DNA of 64,000 bases from an uncultured Clostridia bacterium (GCA_948530865.1 CAOTKV010000001.1:1-64000); one strand, 5' to 3'; counted from the stretch's first letter, positions 17,148-25,734 are shown. Notes: generated by a model not told the origin, from the sequence alone. Translations and numbers: made by a program.

Positions 17148-17363
17148 ATGAATCCATATGAAGTATTTGACACAGAAGAAATAAGAAAAATAGAAAATAT
17201 AGTAGGTACTATTGAAAATAGAGAATATACAAGAGAAGAGTGTAACAAATTTGTGCATAGTATATCAGAGGATATTATGAGTAAAAGCTATAAAAATGGC
17301 GATATGGATAAAACAAGACAAGAATTTAGTGGAATATTAAGTAAATTTGAAAACTGGATATAA
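17148..17363 (+). CDS. Small acidic helical protein
   Basis: The 71-residue product is highly charged and probably all-helical. It has an AAAGGGGAGA ribosome site and follows its neighbour by 21 bases. Small ICE and phage genes of this kind are often DNA mimics or anti-defence proteins, but nothing in the sequence proves it. Confidence 0.5.
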   Translation: MNPYEVFDTEEIRKIENIVGTIENREYTREECNKFVHSISEDIMSKSYKNGDMDKTRQEFSGILSKFENWI

Positions 17364-17382
17364 AGAAAATAAGGAGAAATAA

Positions 17383-17556
17383 ATGCGATACAAAGTTTTT
17401 GATGTGGTTTTGTTGAATAATGGAAATAAAGCAACTATTTTAGGAGAAATTGACAAAGTTCATTATAAAGTAGAAATAGTAAATAATGAAGGAAAGACAG
17501 AAGGAATCTCGCAAATAACTGATAACGATATAAAGGATTGCATATCAAAAAAATAA
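17383..17556 (+). CDS. Short hypothetical protein
   Basis: The 57-residue product starts MRYKVFDVVLLNNGNK after a strong AAGGAG site and ends before the next small gene. It reads like a compact beta-strand-rich SH3- or KOW-like domain (VVLLNNGNKATILGEIDK). The family is not recognised. Confidence 0.5.
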   Translation: MRYKVFDVVLLNNGNKATILGEIDKVHYKVEIVNNEGKTEGISQITDNDIKDCISKK

Positions 17557-17605
17557 CATTACAGAAGATAGAAGTAATCGAATATAACAGAAATAGAGGA
17601 ATGTT

Positions 17606-17854
17606 ATGAAAATATATAAAGAACCTATCAAAGAAGAAACAGAAACAACAATTAATGTGTTGTATCACGAAAATAAATTGGTCATTTATACTAATAAGGT
17701 GGCATTACAAAAGCAACTAAACAAATTAATTGGCGAGCCAACCAAAGAACTTAAAATAAAAAGATCCATTGCAGGAAGTATATGGGAAATATCACTAGAA
17801 GAAAAAAGTAAGATACAAAGAATTATAGTAAAGGCAAACATTTATGAATTATAG
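17606..17854 (+). CDS. Small hypothetical protein
   Basis: The 82-residue product has two halves: a beta-rich N-terminus (INVLYHENKLVIYTN) and a basic segment with the motif RSIAGSIWEISLEEKS. It sits 18 bases ahead of the HD-domain gene, probably in one transcript. No family can be assigned. Confidence 0.5.
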   Translation: MKIYKEPIKEETETTINVLYHENKLVIYTNKVALQKQLNKLIGEPTKELKIKRSIAGSIWEISLEEKSKIQRIIVKANIYEL

Positions 17855-17872
17855 TAATGAAAAGGAAAATGT

Positions 17873-18364
17873 ATGAAATTAGATAATTATATTGAATTTA
17901 TTAAGGAAAAACATAAAGGTCAAAAAAGAATACAAGGAACACCATATTATATACATCCACTAGAAGTAAGTAACATTTTATATAAGAGAGGTTTTCCAAA
18001 AGATTATCAAATTGTGGGTTTATTTCATGATTTATTAGAAGATACGAATACTACTTATGAAGAGCTAGTTCAAATTTCAAATAAAGAAATTGCAGATGCA
18101 GTAAAATTGATAACAAAAGAAAAGGGATATGTAATGTCAGATTACATTAATAGAATCAAGCAAAATGATATGGCAAGAATGGTAAAATTAGCAGATAGAT
18201 TACACAATTTGTCAGAAACACATTTGGCTTCAGAAAAATTTCAAGCAAGATATGTTAAAGAAACAGAAGAATGGTTTATAGATTTAGCTGCTGGAACAGT
18301 TTTTGAAGAAGATATAAAGGACATGTTAGATAATTTAAAACAAGAATTAAATGAAGAAATGTAA
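17873..18364 (+). CDS. HD-domain phosphohydrolase, SpoT/MESH1-like
   Basis: The 163-residue protein is a stand-alone HD hydrolase: YYIHPLEVSNIL (metal His), GLFHDLLEDTN (the HD pair plus ED), and VKLADRLHNLSE (the third metal ligand). It matches the hydrolase half of Rel/SpoT proteins and small alarmone hydrolases, which remove pyrophosphate from (p)ppGpp. Substrate is inferred from similarity. Length fits a single-domain enzyme. It may reset stringent signalling or degrade a defence nucleotide. Confidence 0.85.
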   Translation: MKLDNYIEFIKEKHKGQKRIQGTPYYIHPLEVSNILYKRGFPKDYQIVGLFHDLLEDTNTTYEELVQISNKEIADAVKLITKEKGYVMSDYINRIKQNDMARMVKLADRLHNLSETHLASEKFQARYVKETEEWFIDLAAGTVFEEDIKDMLDNLKQELNEEM

Positions 18365-18390
18365 TAAATTGATTATAGGAGAGATTAGAC

Positions 18391-18939
18391 ATGAATGGTA
18401 AACAATTATCAGAATTTGTAAGTGAATTTAGAAATAAATATATTGGAAAACAAATGAATATACAGGAAATAAAAAAACTATTAAATGACAATTATAAAAC
18501 TAAAATAAATAATATTATAGAGGATAAAAATATGGTCAGTATTAATATTGAACCTGTTAAGATGCACGATCACGAAATGAATATATGTGTAAATAGACTA
18601 AATGTAATAACAAGAAAAGGCATTATAGATTATTTAGTTGTGGAACAGGAAACTACTTCAGCAATGATTAATTCTGTAAGGCAAAGATATTATTTTGATA
18701 AAGAAAATGAACTATTTGTAAGTAGTGTAAAAATGGATGAGAAGATGGTTTTTAATAATGTATGTTATGAAACAATGATAAGTTATAATGGAAAATTCTT
18801 TTATCAGAATAGATATTCTATGCAGGAGGCAGCAGTAACTTTTAATGATGACATTTTTAATCAGATAGTAAATGATAAAACTATTGAAGAAATCAAAGAA
18901 ATGTATGATAGTCAAGAAGAAATGGAAGAAACTATATAA
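18391..18939 (+). CDS. Hypothetical protein
   Basis: The 182-residue soluble protein is Glu- and Asn-rich with no membrane helix. Motifs seen are a HDHEMNICVNRLNV stretch and a C-terminal acidic helix. An AGGAGAGA site precedes the start. It lies between the HD hydrolase and the zinc-ribbon gene. The family is not recognised. Confidence 0.5.
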   Translation: MNGKQLSEFVSEFRNKYIGKQMNIQEIKKLLNDNYKTKINNIIEDKNMVSINIEPVKMHDHEMNICVNRLNVITRKGIIDYLVVEQETTSAMINSVRQRYYFDKENELFVSSVKMDEKMVFNNVCYETMISYNGKFFYQNRYSMQEAAVTFNDDIFNQIVNDKTIEEIKEMYDSQEEMEETI

Positions 18940-18959
18940 ATTAAAGGAGAAATTTTATT

Positions 18960-19163
18960 ATGTCAGAATGGAAATGTATAAAATGTGGAAATACAGAATT
19001 TGAAAAAGATCAATTTCAAGCTACAGGAGGAAACTTTGCAAAAATATTTGATGTTCAAAATAAAAAGTTTATTACTGTAAGTTGTACTAAATGTGGTTAT
19101 ACAGAGATTTATAAGACAGGTACTGATGCAGGAATGAATATATTAGATTTCTTAATGAATTAA
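18960..19163 (+). CDS. Zinc-ribbon nucleic-acid-binding protein
   Basis: The 67-residue product begins MSEWKCIKCGNTEFEKDQFQ and contains a second CTKCGYTEIYK pair, four cysteines in two CxxC knuckles. This matches the small DUF2082-type zinc-ribbon family described as predicted nucleic-acid-binding proteins. Biological role is unknown. It has an AAAGGAGA site and follows the previous stop closely. Confidence 0.7.
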   Translation: MSEWKCIKCGNTEFEKDQFQATGGNFAKIFDVQNKKFITVSCTKCGYTEIYKTGTDAGMNILDFLMN

Positions 19164-19246
19164 AGTATTTATTAGTTCGATAAATAGTAATTATCGAGAT
19201 GATAAATAGCAGATAAAATATAATTAAGATATATAAGGAGTAAGTA

Positions 19247-19864
19247 GTGAAATTTTGGGATAAGTTTAATAAATTTATTAATGAACCTAGTAATGATAGA
19301 AAAAATGAAAATGGATTAAAAATCGAAGTAGATAATAAAAAGAATGGAAAATTTAAAATTTATGATAATACTGGGAGTTTAAAATATATTGCAAAAGGAA
19401 AATGTATTTCTAGGAAACCTCATTTTTCTATTTATACAATGCAAGGAAAAGAAATTGGAACTATTAAGCAAAACAAAAGTAGACGCTATAAATATAACAC
19501 AAGAGAACTTACAATTAAAATTGCAGGAGACAAAGAAGTGATTTTTGGTAGAGAAAAAAATTTCTTTAAAAGTGGCTATATTTTAGATAATGGTTGGAAG
19601 GTCAAACTTAATAAATCAGAATATGAAATTAAAGATAGGGAAGAAATTATTGGAATAGTATCAGAGAAAATTGTATATTCACAATCACTTTTTTCAATTA
19701 AAGCAGATTCTCACTCTTATTTAGCTACCTCAAATAAATATGAAAATGAATTATTAGTTTTAATGATTGCATTATCATTAGTTATATATATAATAAACGA
19801 AAAAGAGCAAGAAAAGGAAGAGTCCCGTTTCCGTTTGTTACCAGCAGATGGAGGAGGAGAATAG
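19247..19864 (+). CDS. LURP-one-related (tubby-like) protein
   Basis: The 205-residue protein has the beta-barrel repeat pattern of LURP-one-related proteins: KIYDNTGSLKYIAKGKCISRKPHFSIY-like (about residues 37-64), IGTIKQNKSR, then WKVKLNKSEYEI and a hydrophobic C-terminal helix (LLVLMIALSLVIYII). These proteins resemble tubby and phospholipid scramblases; bacterial function is unknown. It starts at GTG after AAGGAG. The tail after the helix (RLLPADGGGE) is oddly GC-rich compared with the rest. Confidence 0.7.
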   Translation: MKFWDKFNKFINEPSNDRKNENGLKIEVDNKKNGKFKIYDNTGSLKYIAKGKCISRKPHFSIYTMQGKEIGTIKQNKSRRYKYNTRELTIKIAGDKEVIFGREKNFFKSGYILDNGWKVKLNKSEYEIKDREEIIGIVSEKIVYSQSLFSIKADSHSYLATSNKYENELLVLMIALSLVIYIINEKEQEKEESRFRLLPADGGGE

Positions 19865-19906
19865 GTATAGCGGTAAATTACAAATTATCGAGTAGGAGGA
19901 AATAAT

Positions 19907-20380
19907 TTGAAAAACTTAATTATTTATGCTAGTAAAACAGGAACAACAGAAAAATGTGCTAAAGAAATAAATAGACAGTTAAAAGATTCTAAAATGGTAA
20001 ATATATTAAATCAAAATGAAGATATAAATAGATATGATTTAATTATTGTCGGTACTCCAATTAGAATGGGAATGATAGACAAAAAAATAGGAAAGTTTTT
20101 GATTAATAATATTGAAACCTTAAAATCAAAAAAAGTAGCATATTTTATTTGTTGCGGCTTTAATGAAAATTGGAAAAGTTATTATGAGCAAAATATTCCA
20201 AAAGATTTGTTAGATACTGCCATTATTTATGATACTTTTGGAGGAGAAATGGATATACAAAAACAAAAAGGTTTTGATAAATTTATTACAAAGATGGTAA
20301 TCAAGAATATAGATAAAAACAAAGAAATAAAAATATTAAATGAAAATATTGAAAGATTTATAAAACTATTAGATTACTAA
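19907..20380 (+). CDS. Flavodoxin domain protein
   Basis: The 157-residue protein starts with a flavodoxin phosphate loop (LIIYASKTGTTEKCAKEI, residues 3-20), followed by YDLIIVGTPIRMGMIDKKI and AYFICCGFNENW, the flavin-contact loops of the flavodoxin/HemG type. It would bind FMN and carry electrons. A TTG start follows an AGGAGG site. It precedes an AraC regulator, with an ACTACAATTTTGAAAGG spacer between. Confidence 0.85.
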   Translation: MKNLIIYASKTGTTEKCAKEINRQLKDSKMVNILNQNEDINRYDLIIVGTPIRMGMIDKKIGKFLINNIETLKSKKVAYFICCGFNENWKSYYEQNIPKDLLDTAIIYDTFGGEMDIQKQKGFDKFITKMVIKNIDKNKEIKILNENIERFIKLLDY

Positions 20381-20409
20381 TAAACTACAATTTTGAAAGG
20401 AAGTAATAT

Positions 20410-21189
20410 ATGTATTATCCAAAACAGATACCATATTTATTAGATAAAGAATTTAAGGAAAATATAGAATATGTAGAATATAATATAAAAGAACTTGAAA
20501 ATTATTGTATGTGTATTTGGACAATGAAATCAAAGAATATATTAGATAAAACTATAGATAACAACATTTTGCCAGATGCCTGTATTGATATAGTGATAGA
20601 TTTTGCTAATAATGCGATTTGCTTTGCAGGATTTAGTAAAGAAACAGAAGCCTTTCAGTTAAATAAAAACATAGACTATATGGGGGGTAGATTGAAACCA
20701 GGTATATTTTTTATGCTTTTTAATATAGAAGCAGATAAAATAATGGATAATGAAATACCTTTTAGTAATATAGAAAAAGAAATTAGTTTGGATAAAATAT
20801 TGAATTTAAAAAATACTAATGAAAGAATAGAATATTTAAAAGGTTATTTGTTTCAAAAGACAAAGGATAAAATAGAAATGCCATTTGTAATAATGGTAGA
20901 AAGGTTATACAATAATCCTAAAGACCAAAATGTAATAGATATTGCAAAAAAATTAGGATATAATGAAAGACACTTATATAGAGTATTTAAAGTAAATTTT
21001 GGAGTATCACCAAGGGTTCTATTAAATATACTTAGGTTGCATTTATGCTTAACATTAATATTAGAAAAAAATATGAATTTAATAGATATTGCTAATTTAT
21101 GTGGTTTTTATGATCAATCACATTTAATAAGAGAAATAAAGAGATATACAGGAATTTCTCCATTAAAGATAATAGAAAATTATAAATAA
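20410..21189 (+). CDS. AraC-family transcriptional regulator
   Basis: The 259-residue protein has an N-terminal DUF6597-like sensor region (PDACIDIVIDFANNAICFAG, FQLNKNIDYMGGRLKPG) and a C-terminal AraC double helix-turn-helix: VIDIAKKLGYNERHLYRVFKVNFGVSP (about 176-203), then ANLCGFYDQSHLIREIKRYTG. It probably regulates the flavodoxin and VOC neighbours. The flavin/AraC/VOC trio resembles a small detoxification or sensing locus. Confidence 0.85.
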   Translation: MYYPKQIPYLLDKEFKENIEYVEYNIKELENYCMCIWTMKSKNILDKTIDNNILPDACIDIVIDFANNAICFAGFSKETEAFQLNKNIDYMGGRLKPGIFFMLFNIEADKIMDNEIPFSNIEKEISLDKILNLKNTNERIEYLKGYLFQKTKDKIEMPFVIMVERLYNNPKDQNVIDIAKKLGYNERHLYRVFKVNFGVSPRVLLNILRLHLCLTLILEKNMNLIDIANLCGFYDQSHLIREIKRYTGISPLKIIENYK

Positions 21190-21252
21190 TGTCCGTTTTT
21201 TACAATACAGTTTTGTTTTTTTTTCTTATAATCATACTGGAGGTAGAAATAT

Positions 21253-21633
21253 ATGTATGAAACGGTAACAACCAACATTATGGTTAAAAATGTAAAAGAA
21301 ACAATAAAGTTTTATGAAGAAAAATTAGGATTTCAAAAGATATTAAGTGTTCCAGAAGAAGGAGAAATTTTAAATTTTGCTATTTTAAATAAGGATAAAA
21401 TTTCTATAATGATTCAAGAGCAAAAAAATTTGCTTGAAGAATACTCAACTTTAAAAACAGATGAAATAGTACCAACATTTACATTATTTATAACTGTTGA
21501 TGATGTTTCAGCAGTTTATAATGAATTAAAAGATAGAGTAAAAATTGCTAAAGAACTTCATAAAACTTTTTATAGCAAAGATGAATTTGCTATTTTTGAT
21601 AACAATGGAAATATATTGACAATATCTTGTTAA
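21253..21633 (+). CDS. VOC (glyoxalase/bleomycin-resistance fold) protein
   Basis: The 126-residue protein matches the VOC layout: TTNIMVKNVKETIKFYEEKLGF at the start and DEFAIFDNNGNILTIS at the end. Family members use a metal-binding beta fold for glyoxalase, dioxygenase or drug binding. The glyoxalase His/Glu metal set is not obviously complete, so the substrate is unknown. It is followed by a terminator and is likely controlled by the adjacent AraC protein. Confidence 0.8.
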   Translation: MYETVTTNIMVKNVKETIKFYEEKLGFQKILSVPEEGEILNFAILNKDKISIMIQEQKNLLEEYSTLKTDEIVPTFTLFITVDDVSAVYNELKDRVKIAKELHKTFYSKDEFAIFDNNGNILTISC

Positions 21634-21639
21634 AAATCA

Positions 21640-21669
21640 AAAGCAGACTAGAAAATAGTTTGCTTTTTA
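21640..21669 (+). terminator. Intrinsic terminator after the VOC gene
   Basis: AAAGCAGACT pairs (one G-U) with AGTTTGCTTT and is followed by T residues. The rest of 21634-21874 holds only an AAAAAAAGTTGC/GTAACTTTTTTT dyad and a CTCTATCTTATAGGAGG leader shared with the ABC operon. Confidence 0.7.
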
Positions 21670-21709
21670 ATATATAATGATAACGATAAATTTCATAATC
21701 TAATTTTTT

Positions 21710-21772
21710 TAAAAAAAGTTGCGATTTTTTGTAACTTTTTTTAAATTTTGTTCTCTATCTTATAGGAGGAAT
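21710..21772 (+). promoter_or_regulatory. A/T dyad plus CTCTATC leader, twin of the ABC operon leader
   Basis: AAAAAAAGTTGC and GTAACTTTTTTT form a hairpin or operator dyad. It is followed by CTCTATCTTATAGGAGGAAT. The same order of elements (GTAACCTTTTTTT, then CTCTATCATATAGGAGGAAT) precedes the ABC transporter at 25735, so both are probably controlled by one factor. Confidence 0.55.
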
Positions 21773-21874
21773 GAAAGTATTGTTTTCAACTCACATGAGA
21801 TAGTTTGTTGAAGATTATTTACTTTTGTGCTATTATCTTATTAAATAGAATTAATTGTTTGGAGGTAAAAAATT

Positions 21875-22906
21875 ATGAATAGAAAAATAAAAATTATACT
21901 TACTATTTTGATTATAGTGTTATTAATTATCGCTTCAATCATAGGCATTAATGTTAATTTGTCTAATAAAAGCAATGAAAAATATGGATATTGGATAACA
22001 GATAATGAATTTCTTTATGATAAAGCAATTGAATATCTAAAAGAAGAAAAATATAAAGCAGCTTATGATAAATATAAAGAAGATTATCAGATATTTTACG
22101 ACTATGAAGGATTTGGAATAAAAGAGAAAGATAATAAAAAATATGCTTATATGTATATTTTAGAAGAATCCTATTATGTGAAACATGAAAAAATTCGTAG
22201 TAGTGAAGGAAGCTGCATACCATACAAATTTATTTTTGAAAATGATGAAATCATAAGTTATGAAATTCCTAAAGATGGTTCAGAATATGCAAATTCAATA
22301 AAGGAAATGTTTCCAGATGATATAGAAAATAAAGTTATAAGGTATGAATTTAAAGATGCGAAATTGAAAAAGAGTGTAGAAGAACATTATTCTTATTTAG
22401 AATCTACATTAATTGTAAATATGGATTACGATGAAGATATAATTATTGCCTATGGTAGTTATGGTGGTAATACAACAAAATCTGAAGCAAATACAATAAA
22501 AGGAAAATGTATAGATGGATATGGAGATGTTTATGAATATAAGATTCCATGTAATGAAAACCAAGAACTTTTAGTGAATATTGAAGATATTGATAAGAAC
22601 ATTATTTCAAAATACCAGGGAAATAAAATTGCTACTATTTCTAGTGAAGACCTAAATGAAATAAAGAATAACTTAAATAATCTTAAAGAGGAATATTCAA
22701 ATACAAAAAATATAAATGAAGATATTCAATTATATTTTGTTAAAGTTCCACATATAAAAAATAATGATAATATGCTAGTTGTAGATTATGAAAATAGTAG
22801 TTTAATGGATTTAATTGTAGATACTTCTAACTTTAGAAAAGAAAATACATCTGAATCAAGTAAAAATATCCTTAGTATACTAAAAAAATATAATTTATCC
22901 ATATAA
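21875..22906 (+). CDS. Membrane-anchored extracellular protein
   Basis: The 343-residue protein has an N-terminal hydrophobic anchor (about residues 6-26, ILTILIIVLLIIASIIG) and an Asn/Lys/Glu-rich outer domain of mixed strands. No lipobox is visible. The next genes are an ECF sigma factor and anti-sigma factor, so it may be part of their envelope-stress regulon or sensor. The leader resembles that of the ABC transporter operon. The family is not recognised. Confidence 0.6.
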   Translation: MNRKIKIILTILIIVLLIIASIIGINVNLSNKSNEKYGYWITDNEFLYDKAIEYLKEEKYKAAYDKYKEDYQIFYDYEGFGIKEKDNKKYAYMYILEESYYVKHEKIRSSEGSCIPYKFIFENDEIISYEIPKDGSEYANSIKEMFPDDIENKVIRYEFKDAKLKKSVEEHYSYLESTLIVNMDYDEDIIIAYGSYGGNTTKSEANTIKGKCIDGYGDVYEYKIPCNENQELLVNIEDIDKNIISKYQGNKIATISSEDLNEIKNNLNNLKEEYSNTKNINEDIQLYFVKVPHIKNNDNMLVVDYENSSLMDLIVDTSNFRKENTSESSKNILSILKKYNLSI

Positions 22907-22975
22907 TTAAATGTAATTAAAGTAGATAGATTTTTGATAGGATATTATGAGCATTCTTTTATAAGGAGGAAAATA

Positions 22976-23473
22976 ATGTATGACATAGAGTATATTTGTA
23001 AGAAATATTATAATACAGTATTTAAGTATCTAATGAGCTTAACACATGATACCAATTTGTCAGAAGAATTAACACAAGAAACATTTTGTATAGCAATTAA
23101 AGAGATTGATAACTTTAAAGGCAAATGTACAATATGCACATGGCTATGTATAATTGCAAAGCATTTATACTATAAAGAGTGCAAAGAAATTGAAAGATTT
23201 AAAATAGCAGAATTAAATGAAAAAGATATACAAGAAATATCATTTGAAGAAAAATATATTTTAAATGAAGAAAAAATCGAATTATACAAAAAATTACAAA
23301 ATATAGATGAGATTACGAAAAATGTAATGTATTTGAGGCTGTTAGGATTTTCTTTTAAAGAAATTGCTGATATTACAGGAAGAAATGTATCATGGAGTAA
23401 AGTTGTTTACCATAGAGGAAAAAAAGAACTAGAAAAACTTTTAAAAGGAGGTATTACAGATGAATCCAAATAA
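22976..23473 (+). CDS. ECF-family RNA polymerase sigma factor
   Basis: The 165-residue protein has region 2 (YNTVFKYLMSLTHDTNLSEELTQETFCIAIKEI) and region 4 (NVMYLRLLGFSFKEIADITGRNVSWSKVVYHRGKKELEKLL). The start at 22976 is chosen over an upstream alternative because AAGGAGG lies just before it. It directs polymerase to envelope- or stress-type promoters. The anti-sigma gene overlaps its end by 14 bases, the usual arrangement for a sigma/anti-sigma pair. Confidence 0.9.
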   Translation: MYDIEYICKKYYNTVFKYLMSLTHDTNLSEELTQETFCIAIKEIDNFKGKCTICTWLCIIAKHLYYKECKEIERFKIAELNEKDIQEISFEEKYILNEEKIELYKKLQNIDEITKNVMYLRLLGFSFKEIADITGRNVSWSKVVYHRGKKELEKLLKGGITDESK

Positions 23474-24158
23474 CACTTGTAGTTTAATAGAAGATTTATT
23501 ACCTTTGTATGTTGAGGACATGGTTACTGAAACAAGTAAGAAAGAAATAGAAGAACATTTAAAGGAGTGCGATAGATGTTCAGAAATATTAAGGAGCATT
23601 AAAGAAGAAAATAAATTTTTTACAAATGAAGAACTTTTTGAAAGAGAAACGAATGATAATAGAGAAAAAGAAATAAAATGTATAAAAAACATAAAAAGAA
23701 AAATAGTAATCAATATAATAATTACTATGCTAATAACTGCTATCACTATAATAGCAATATTTTGTATATATATATTAAGTCCATATAGGTTCATAAAAAA
23801 TGAAGATGGAAAACTAATTTTGTATAACTTTGATACAGGGAATATAAAACAGGGAATAGATAGTACAAATATGATTGCAACATATACCCTAGATGATAAT
23901 GGAAAAGAAATTGAGTATAATATTATATTTACATTTAATAAAAATGATGTATGTATAAATGCTAGAACAGTAATTAGTGGATATAATGAAAAAGAATTAA
24001 ATAATTATAAAACAGTCTGGGAAGATTCGCTTTCTAGCTCTAATATGAAAATTGAAAATCAAAAATTATATATGAATGAAAACTCATACATAGGAAAAAC
24101 TAAACAGAAAATATATGAAAGTTTAAAAGAATATCAAGCACAAATAATAGAAATATAA
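23460..24158 (+). CDS. Anti-sigma factor, zf-HC2 type
   Basis: The 232-residue membrane protein has an N-terminal zinc-binding anti-sigma domain (LPLYVEDMVTE, EEHLKECDRCSEIL, with the typical His-x3-Cys-x2-Cys) and one membrane helix (about residues 84-103) before an extracellular sensor domain. It would hold the ECF sigma factor at the membrane until a signal arrives. Overlap with the sigma gene implies coupled translation. A strong terminator follows. Confidence 0.88.
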   Translation: MNPNNTCSLIEDLLPLYVEDMVTETSKKEIEEHLKECDRCSEILRSIKEENKFFTNEELFERETNDNREKEIKCIKNIKRKIVINIIITMLITAITIIAIFCIYILSPYRFIKNEDGKLILYNFDTGNIKQGIDSTNMIATYTLDDNGKEIEYNIIFTFNKNDVCINARTVISGYNEKELNNYKTVWEDSLSSSNMKIENQKLYMNENSYIGKTKQKIYESLKEYQAQIIEI

Positions 24159-24161
24159 TGA

Positions 24162-24187
24162 AAAGGGGAGCGATTTTGCTCCCCTTT
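24162..24187 (+). terminator. Intrinsic terminator
   Basis: AAAGGGGAGC and GCTCCCCTTT form a perfect 10-bp stem with a 6-base loop. It separates the sigma operon from the convergent secreted-protein gene. Confidence 0.85.
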
Positions 24188-24242
24188 ACTATCGCAGAAT
24201 GCCAAGTTTGCAAAGTTTAACAAGTTACATCAACTGTGTGAT

Positions 24243-24740
24243 TTAATAGATCCAAACCTGAATGTTTCCTGTGTTTGAGTTGTTTTTGATGTTGACTTTA
24301 ACGGTGTAGCCGCCTGCATCAACATTTAACATAGCGATGTTCTTTACCTCGGAATTAGGTCCTAAAATTTTAGTGCATTTTACATCATCGCCGTAGCAAA
24401 CACTAATCTCTATTGTCGCATTTGATGAAAAACCGCTGGTTTTAAGAGTACAACCAGCCCAAGGACTCCAAGAGCCACTTACATCAACGACAAACGAACC
24501 AGTACCAGAGCCTGACACATTGATTGATCTGTAACCAGACAAAGAGCCTCTAGCCTGCGGGCCATCATCAGTTACATCAACCATCTGCAAATCACCTGAA
24601 GTGACTTCGATAGTATCAGAAGCTATGGAAGCCTTAGGAGCTTCTGAAGCCTCTGCGGCAAAGGCCGGCACAACTGCTGTAACAGCAAGTATCATTGCCA
24701 TACACATTCCAACGAATCCTTTTTTTGCGAATTTAAACAT
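24243..24740 (-). CDS. Secreted beta-sandwich-like protein of foreign composition
   Basis: The 165-residue protein has a signal peptide (MFKFAKKGFVGMCM, then a hydrophobic core ending in VPAFAAEA) and a mature Ser/Gly/Val-rich all-beta domain ending WIY. The ATG follows AAGGAGG. Codon use is strikingly different from neighbours (many GCC, GGC, GTC, AGC codons), so it looks recently acquired from a higher-GC relative. No family is recognised; the small secreted domain could be an effector, bacteriocin-like or adhesion protein. Confidence 0.75.
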   Translation of the reverse strand: MFKFAKKGFVGMCMAMILAVTAVVPAFAAEASEAPKASIASDTIEVTSGDLQMVDVTDDGPQARGSLSGYRSINVSGSGTGSFVVDVSGSWSPWAGCTLKTSGFSSNATIEISVCYGDDVKCTKILGPNSEVKNIAMLNVDAGGYTVKVNIKNNSNTGNIQVWIY

Positions 24741-24908
24741 AATGAAATCCTCCTTAAAATATGTGTGGCATTCTGCAATAGTGCCATAAGAAGAATTTAG
24801 AAAAAATTCCACTTATGTAATTTAACACCCAAATACTTCTTGAAGTGTCTTATACAATATTACCAAATGTTTCCAAAAAAGTCCATATAAGGTGAAATAA
24901 GAGGAAAA

Positions 24909-24916
24909 TTCGACAA
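24909..24916. promoter_or_regulatory. Possible Spo0A-type box
   Basis: TTCGACAA, the complement of TTGTCGAA, matches the core of the known 0A box (TGTCGAA). It lies between the Spo0A-C-like gene and the secreted-protein gene. A single eight-base match can be chance, so this is weak. Confidence 0.25.
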
Positions 24917-24933
24917 TATCCTTAAAATAATAA

Positions 24934-25593
24934 TTAAATGTTCTTCAATACAGTTAATATAATTTGCTTTGGAGTAGGTTTTATATCTTCTGCCAAAGAG
25001 AAATATACTTCCAATTTTGAAAAATCAGTTTCACAATACATATAATTAATAGACTTTAATATATTTGATTTTATATTATTACTAGTAGTATTATGTTTTC
25101 GAGCAACAATAGAATAAATATCTTTAATATTATTAGTTTTATAATAAAACTTTAAAATTAAAATGGATTCGGTTATATATTTTGTACCATTATGTTTTAC
25201 ATTAAAACCAAGATACATCAATTCTTTTAATATTGCTAATTTAGTATTTTCAAAAGTATCAGACAAAGATGTGTATTTATGTATAAAGTATGATAAATGA
25301 GTTAAATTATCTAGCGAAACACATTTAAAATTTTTTAAAGTAAATGTATCATTCTTGTAAAAATCATTTACAAGAACAATTGGTATAAAAGTTAGATTCT
25401 CTTTATAAAAATTTAAATCAAAAATGTCATTTTCCCAAATTATCATATTTATATTATGCTCACTAAGTATTAATTTAGCTGATTGTGTATCATTTGCTAA
25501 CAATATCGAAATATTATTACTAATATTTAAAGTTATAAAATTTGAGATAATAGTCATAGTTTTTAGTTTATTTGTTATTATTAGTATTTTCAA
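24934..25593 (-). CDS. Regulator with Spo0A-C-like DNA-binding domain and degenerate receiver
   Basis: The 219-residue protein ends in a Spo0A C-terminal-type domain (about residues 115-219): LKELMYLGFNVKHNGTKYI, ARKHNTTSNNIKSNILKSI and KPTPKQII, parallel to Spo0A's LG-x-KG, NTTxSRVERAIRHAI and KPTNSEFI. The N-terminus has a receiver-like fold but no clear phospho-Asp/Lys set, so it may not be phosphorylated. It is divergent from an ABC transporter operon and probably controls it. Confidence 0.7.
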   Translation of the reverse strand: MKILIITNKLKTMTIISNFITLNISNNISILLANDTQSAKLILSEHNINMIIWENDIFDLNFYKENLTFIPIVLVNDFYKNDTFTLKNFKCVSLDNLTHLSYFIHKYTSLSDTFENTKLAILKELMYLGFNVKHNGTKYITESILILKFYYKTNNIKDIYSIVARKHNTTSNNIKSNILKSINYMYCETDFSKLEVYFSLAEDIKPTPKQIILTVLKNI

Positions 25594-25614
25594 TAGTAAT
25601 CCCTCCTAATATAT

Positions 25615-25726
25615 ACTCCTATGATAGAGAATTGAAATTGGAAAAAGTTACAACAAAACAAAAAAATTTTATTTTTTTTCATTTTGTTGTAACCTTTTTT
25701 TAACTTTTATCTCTATCATATAGGAG
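25615..25726. promoter_or_regulatory. Nested inverted-repeat control region between regulator and ABC operon
   Basis: An outer imperfect repeat (CTCCTATGATAGAGA / TCTCTATCATATAGGAG) encloses an inner perfect one (GTTACAACAAAA at 25647 and TTTTGTTGTAAC at 25682). The region is nearly symmetrical for divergent transcription. The inner dyad and CTCTATC block recur upstream of the gene at 21875. Confidence 0.6.
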
Positions 25727-25734
25727 GAATAAAT

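Noticed and set aside
21771..21803. Ten-codon leader peptide MKVLFSTHMR
   Set aside because: The ATG is only one base from AGGAGG, too close for normal initiation; the twin leader lacks it.
24909..24916. Strong Spo0A regulon claim from one TTCGACAA
   Set aside because: TGTCGAA also occurs by chance at 6230 and 49869, so one copy is weak evidence.
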